Below, piece by piece: positions 5,429 to 6,710 of a stretch of DNA of 6,710 bases; within the stretch, counting starts at the first letter, position 1, and each line of letters opens with the position of its first letter. A program made the translations under genes and the position numbers. This DNA comes from DATJGF01 sp035495315 (lineage in GTDB: Bacteria; Verrucomicrobiota; Verrucomicrobiia; Limisphaerales; UBA8199), in assembly GCA_035495315.1 (NCBI GenBank), contig DATJGF010000204.1:1-6710 (forward strand), in the 5' to 3' direction. The notes below the pieces were generated by a model, which saw nothing but the letters and a program-made list of their open reading frames with translations, did not search any database and was not told where the DNA came from.

Positions 5429-5485
5429 CGCGATTCGCTCCGCTTTTTCAAATTGATGCGGCGCTATAAGGCCAATCGCATCTGA
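5429..5485 (+). pseudogene. remnant of glycosyltransferase 3' end
   Basis: These 57 bases encode RDSLRFFKLMRRYKANRI and a stop. They match the last 18 codons of the glycosyltransferase gene at 3033-3089, with 52 of 57 bases identical. Two changes are silent; three alter the last residues from Ser-Cys to Asn-Arg. No start or upstream part of the gene remains. It is a scar of a direct duplication that carried the propeller gene and its upstream region. Confidence 0.88.
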
Positions 5486-5527
5486 CATAAAGTCGCGTAG
5501 GGCGCAACTTTATGCAATTAAAAGTCC

Positions 5528-5556
5528 TTGACACGTCTGTTGATTACCTTTAAAGC
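5528..5556 (+). promoter_or_regulatory. putative promoter of second propeller gene
   Basis: TTGACA (5528-5533), a 17-bp spacer and TAAAGC (5551-5556) form a better-spaced version of the promoter-like pair seen ahead of the first paralogue. The ATG is 50 nt downstream of the -10. Retention of the TTGACA box while the rest of the leader diverged suggests function. Confidence 0.5.
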
Positions 5557-5606
5557 CATTTCCCTTAAGAAAAAAACCCGAGTTCTTCGGTAAGCCCCCC
5601 AGAACC

Positions 5607-6710
5607 ATGAAAAAAACATCCACTTCAAAATCCGCTTTCTTTAATCTCCGCGTTTTAATCGGCCTTTTCACAATCCTCGCTGGCGCCTCTCTGGCGCTGC
5701 TGGGCTTGGGCGCGTTCTCCGCAAATGCGGCCAGTTCAGCACAGACGAAGCAAAAGCAAAAAACTGCCACCAGGTCGGTCGACCTTAGCCTTCTGCCTCC
5801 TGGATTTGACTGTTCCACGGTTCACCAGAAGGGCATCGACAAGCAAGACAACCTGCGAGCCGGCATGATCATGATCGCGTGCGGCCTCACAGAAGGAGGT
5901 TCAGATCCCGATGAACACACATCCGACACCAGCGCAGTGTCCAGGTTGATCAAGGGACTGTTGCCAGAGCCTTTTTTCATCGGCGGCTCCGACGTAGACG
6001 TCATCCTCCCGGACAGCGCGTATCCAAAAGTGACCCAGTCAGAGAGCATGGAATGGGGCGGCCCCAACAACACGTGGGTCGTCAACTACAACGACAGCCG
6101 CAGTTCGAGCGGCTGCTACGCCGGTCTCTCCTACTCGACTGATAATGGGGCCACATGGCATGCCAGCCAGCCGCTTTGCTCCGGCCACGGCACCAACTTC
6201 GGGGATCCGATCGTGGTGTACAACGCGCGCCTGGGTATGTGGTTTGCCGGCGACCTGGCGACCGGCTGCGGCGGGCAGGGCATCGGCCTGTGGACCTCGA
6301 CTAACGGTGTCAGCTGGTCCATCGGAGCCTGCGCGCACAACGGTGGCAGCGACGACCGCGAGTCGATGTGGGTCGATAATAACCCGGCCAGCCCCTTCTA
6401 CGGGCGGATGTATATTTCCTATAACGACTTCAACATTGGGAGCGGCGCCCTTTACGTCGTCTACTCCGACAACGGCACTACTTGGACGCCGGTGCAACTC
6501 AACCCCGGCTTTATCCGCGACATCCAGATCACCGGCGATCTGCAAGGTAGTGGCCGGGTTTACGTCGCGGCGATGAACGAAGGCGGCGGCGGCCTGACCA
6601 CCCGCCAAAACGTCATGTACCGCTCGACCAATGGCGGTGTTACTTGGACAAGCGTTAACGTCGGGCCGAGTTTCCAGGGACCGGGCCGCGCCACCAGCGG
6701 CTATTTTGCG
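5607..6710 (+). CDS. second secreted Asp-box beta-propeller protein, C-terminus cut by window edge
   Basis: The frame is open from ATG 5607 to the window end, giving 368 residues in view. It is a diverged paralogue of the protein at 3227. Residues 1-41 form the same signal-peptide type (SAFFNLRVLIG, then a LALLG run, ending ANAA). A lysine/glutamine-rich stretch follows. The shared block FDCS / GIDKQ / RAG / CG spans 67-93, with C69 and C92 at the same 23-residue spacing as in the first protein. Asp boxes are at 176-184, 229-237, 286-293 and 338-347. SDDRES...DNNPASPFYGRMY (248-269) and MNEGGGG (323-329) match the first protein closely. Compared with that protein, it has an extra Asp box (STNGVSW, 229-237) where the first has a degenerate STTPWDPNSW. 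About 290 residues should be missing if it ends like its paralogue, including any linker and FN3-like domain. Function is unknown beyond being an exported propeller. Confidence 0.9.
   Translation, partial: MKKTSTSKSAFFNLRVLIGLFTILAGASLALLGLGAFSANAASSAQTKQKQKTATRSVDLSLLPPGFDCSTVHQKGIDKQDNLRAGMIMIACGLTEGGSDPDEHTSDTSAVSRLIKGLLPEPFFIGGSDVDVILPDSAYPKVTQSESMEWGGPNNTWVVNYNDSRSSSGCYAGLSYSTDNGATWHASQPLCSGHGTNFGDPIVVYNARLGMWFAGDLATGCGGQGIGLWTSTNGVSWSIGACAHNGGSDDRESMWVDNNPASPFYGRMYISYNDFNIGSGALYVVYSDNGTTWTPVQLNPGFIRDIQITGDLQGSGRVYVAAMNEGGGGLTTRQNVMYRSTNGGVTWTSVNVGPSFQGPGRATSGYFA

Larger units (their letters stand above)
5429..5572 (+). repeat. duplicated segment, copy 2
   Basis: This is the partner of 3033-3174. 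It contains the glycosyltransferase tail, the post-stop stretch with the shared TCGCG-x-AGGGCG core, and the TTGACA promoter-like box. Two small insertions relative to copy 1 lie just before TTGACA. Beyond about 5572 the leader diverges from copy 1 until the signal-peptide coding region. Confidence 0.82.

Noticed and set aside
6039..6608. 189-codon minus-strand frame opposite the second propeller gene
   Set aside because: Antisense shadow similar in composition to the one opposite the first paralogue; the plus frame aligns with that paralogue throughout.
3227..6710. Calling both propeller proteins exo-alpha-sialidases
   Set aside because: Asp boxes alone are shared by many non-sialidase propellers; no F/YRIP motif or confident catalytic set is visible.

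Overview
The window looks like a chromosomal piece of a soil-type Verrucomicrobiota, perhaps of the Chthoniobacterales / 'Candidatus Udaeobacter' kind. This is inferred from style and not proven. The two large secreted proteins at the right end begin with a signal peptide of the form MKxKSxSxSAFFNLRxLIG followed by a long LALLG-type hydrophobic run. One also has a Pro-Thr linker and a C-terminal Ig/FN3-like domain. I associate this architecture with that phylum from memory. No clear Shine-Dalgarno sequence precedes any of the six gene starts.

Layout. (1) Positions 1-982, minus strand: a GNAT acetyltransferase cut by the left edge and a small secreted protein of unknown function. Between them lies a 125-bp imperfect inverted repeat ending in GCCTAAC / GTTAGGC, which has the form and placement of an integron attC site. 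The secreted-protein gene ends 14 bp before it and the GNAT gene starts 3 bp after it. These two genes therefore read as neighbouring gene cassettes; no integrase is in view. (2) Positions 983-1262: a divergent intergenic region rich in dyad symmetry, with a 14-bp palindrome over the expected ribosome-binding position of the secreted-protein gene, a 38-nt near-perfect hairpin, and two small hairpins in the lipA leader. (3) Positions 1263-2153, plus strand: a complete lipoyl synthase gene (lipA). (4) Positions 2192-2375: a 184-bp MITE-like element with imperfect 17-bp terminal inverted repeats. Its right terminus supplies the start codon of the next gene. (5) Positions 2370-3089: a soluble GT2 glycosyltransferase of the dolichyl-phosphate-mannose-synthase-like group. 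(6) Positions 3227-5197 and 5607-6710: two diverged tandem paralogues of a secreted Asp-box (BNR-like) beta-propeller protein, the second cut by the right edge. Both are preceded by a related promoter-like region. The second copy is also preceded by a 57-bp piece of the 3' end of the glycosyltransferase gene, the scar of a tandem duplication.

Functionally the window is a mosaic. lipA is housekeeping (lipoylation of 2-oxoacid dehydrogenases and the glycine cleavage H protein). The left arm looks like mobile accessory cargo, and the right arm is an expanding family of exported propeller proteins. I see no tRNA, rRNA, CRISPR array or convincing intrinsic terminator. The most notable observations are the attC-type site beside lipA, the repeat-derived start codon, and the duplicated block that carries a glycosyltransferase tail, a promoter and a secretion-signal gene.
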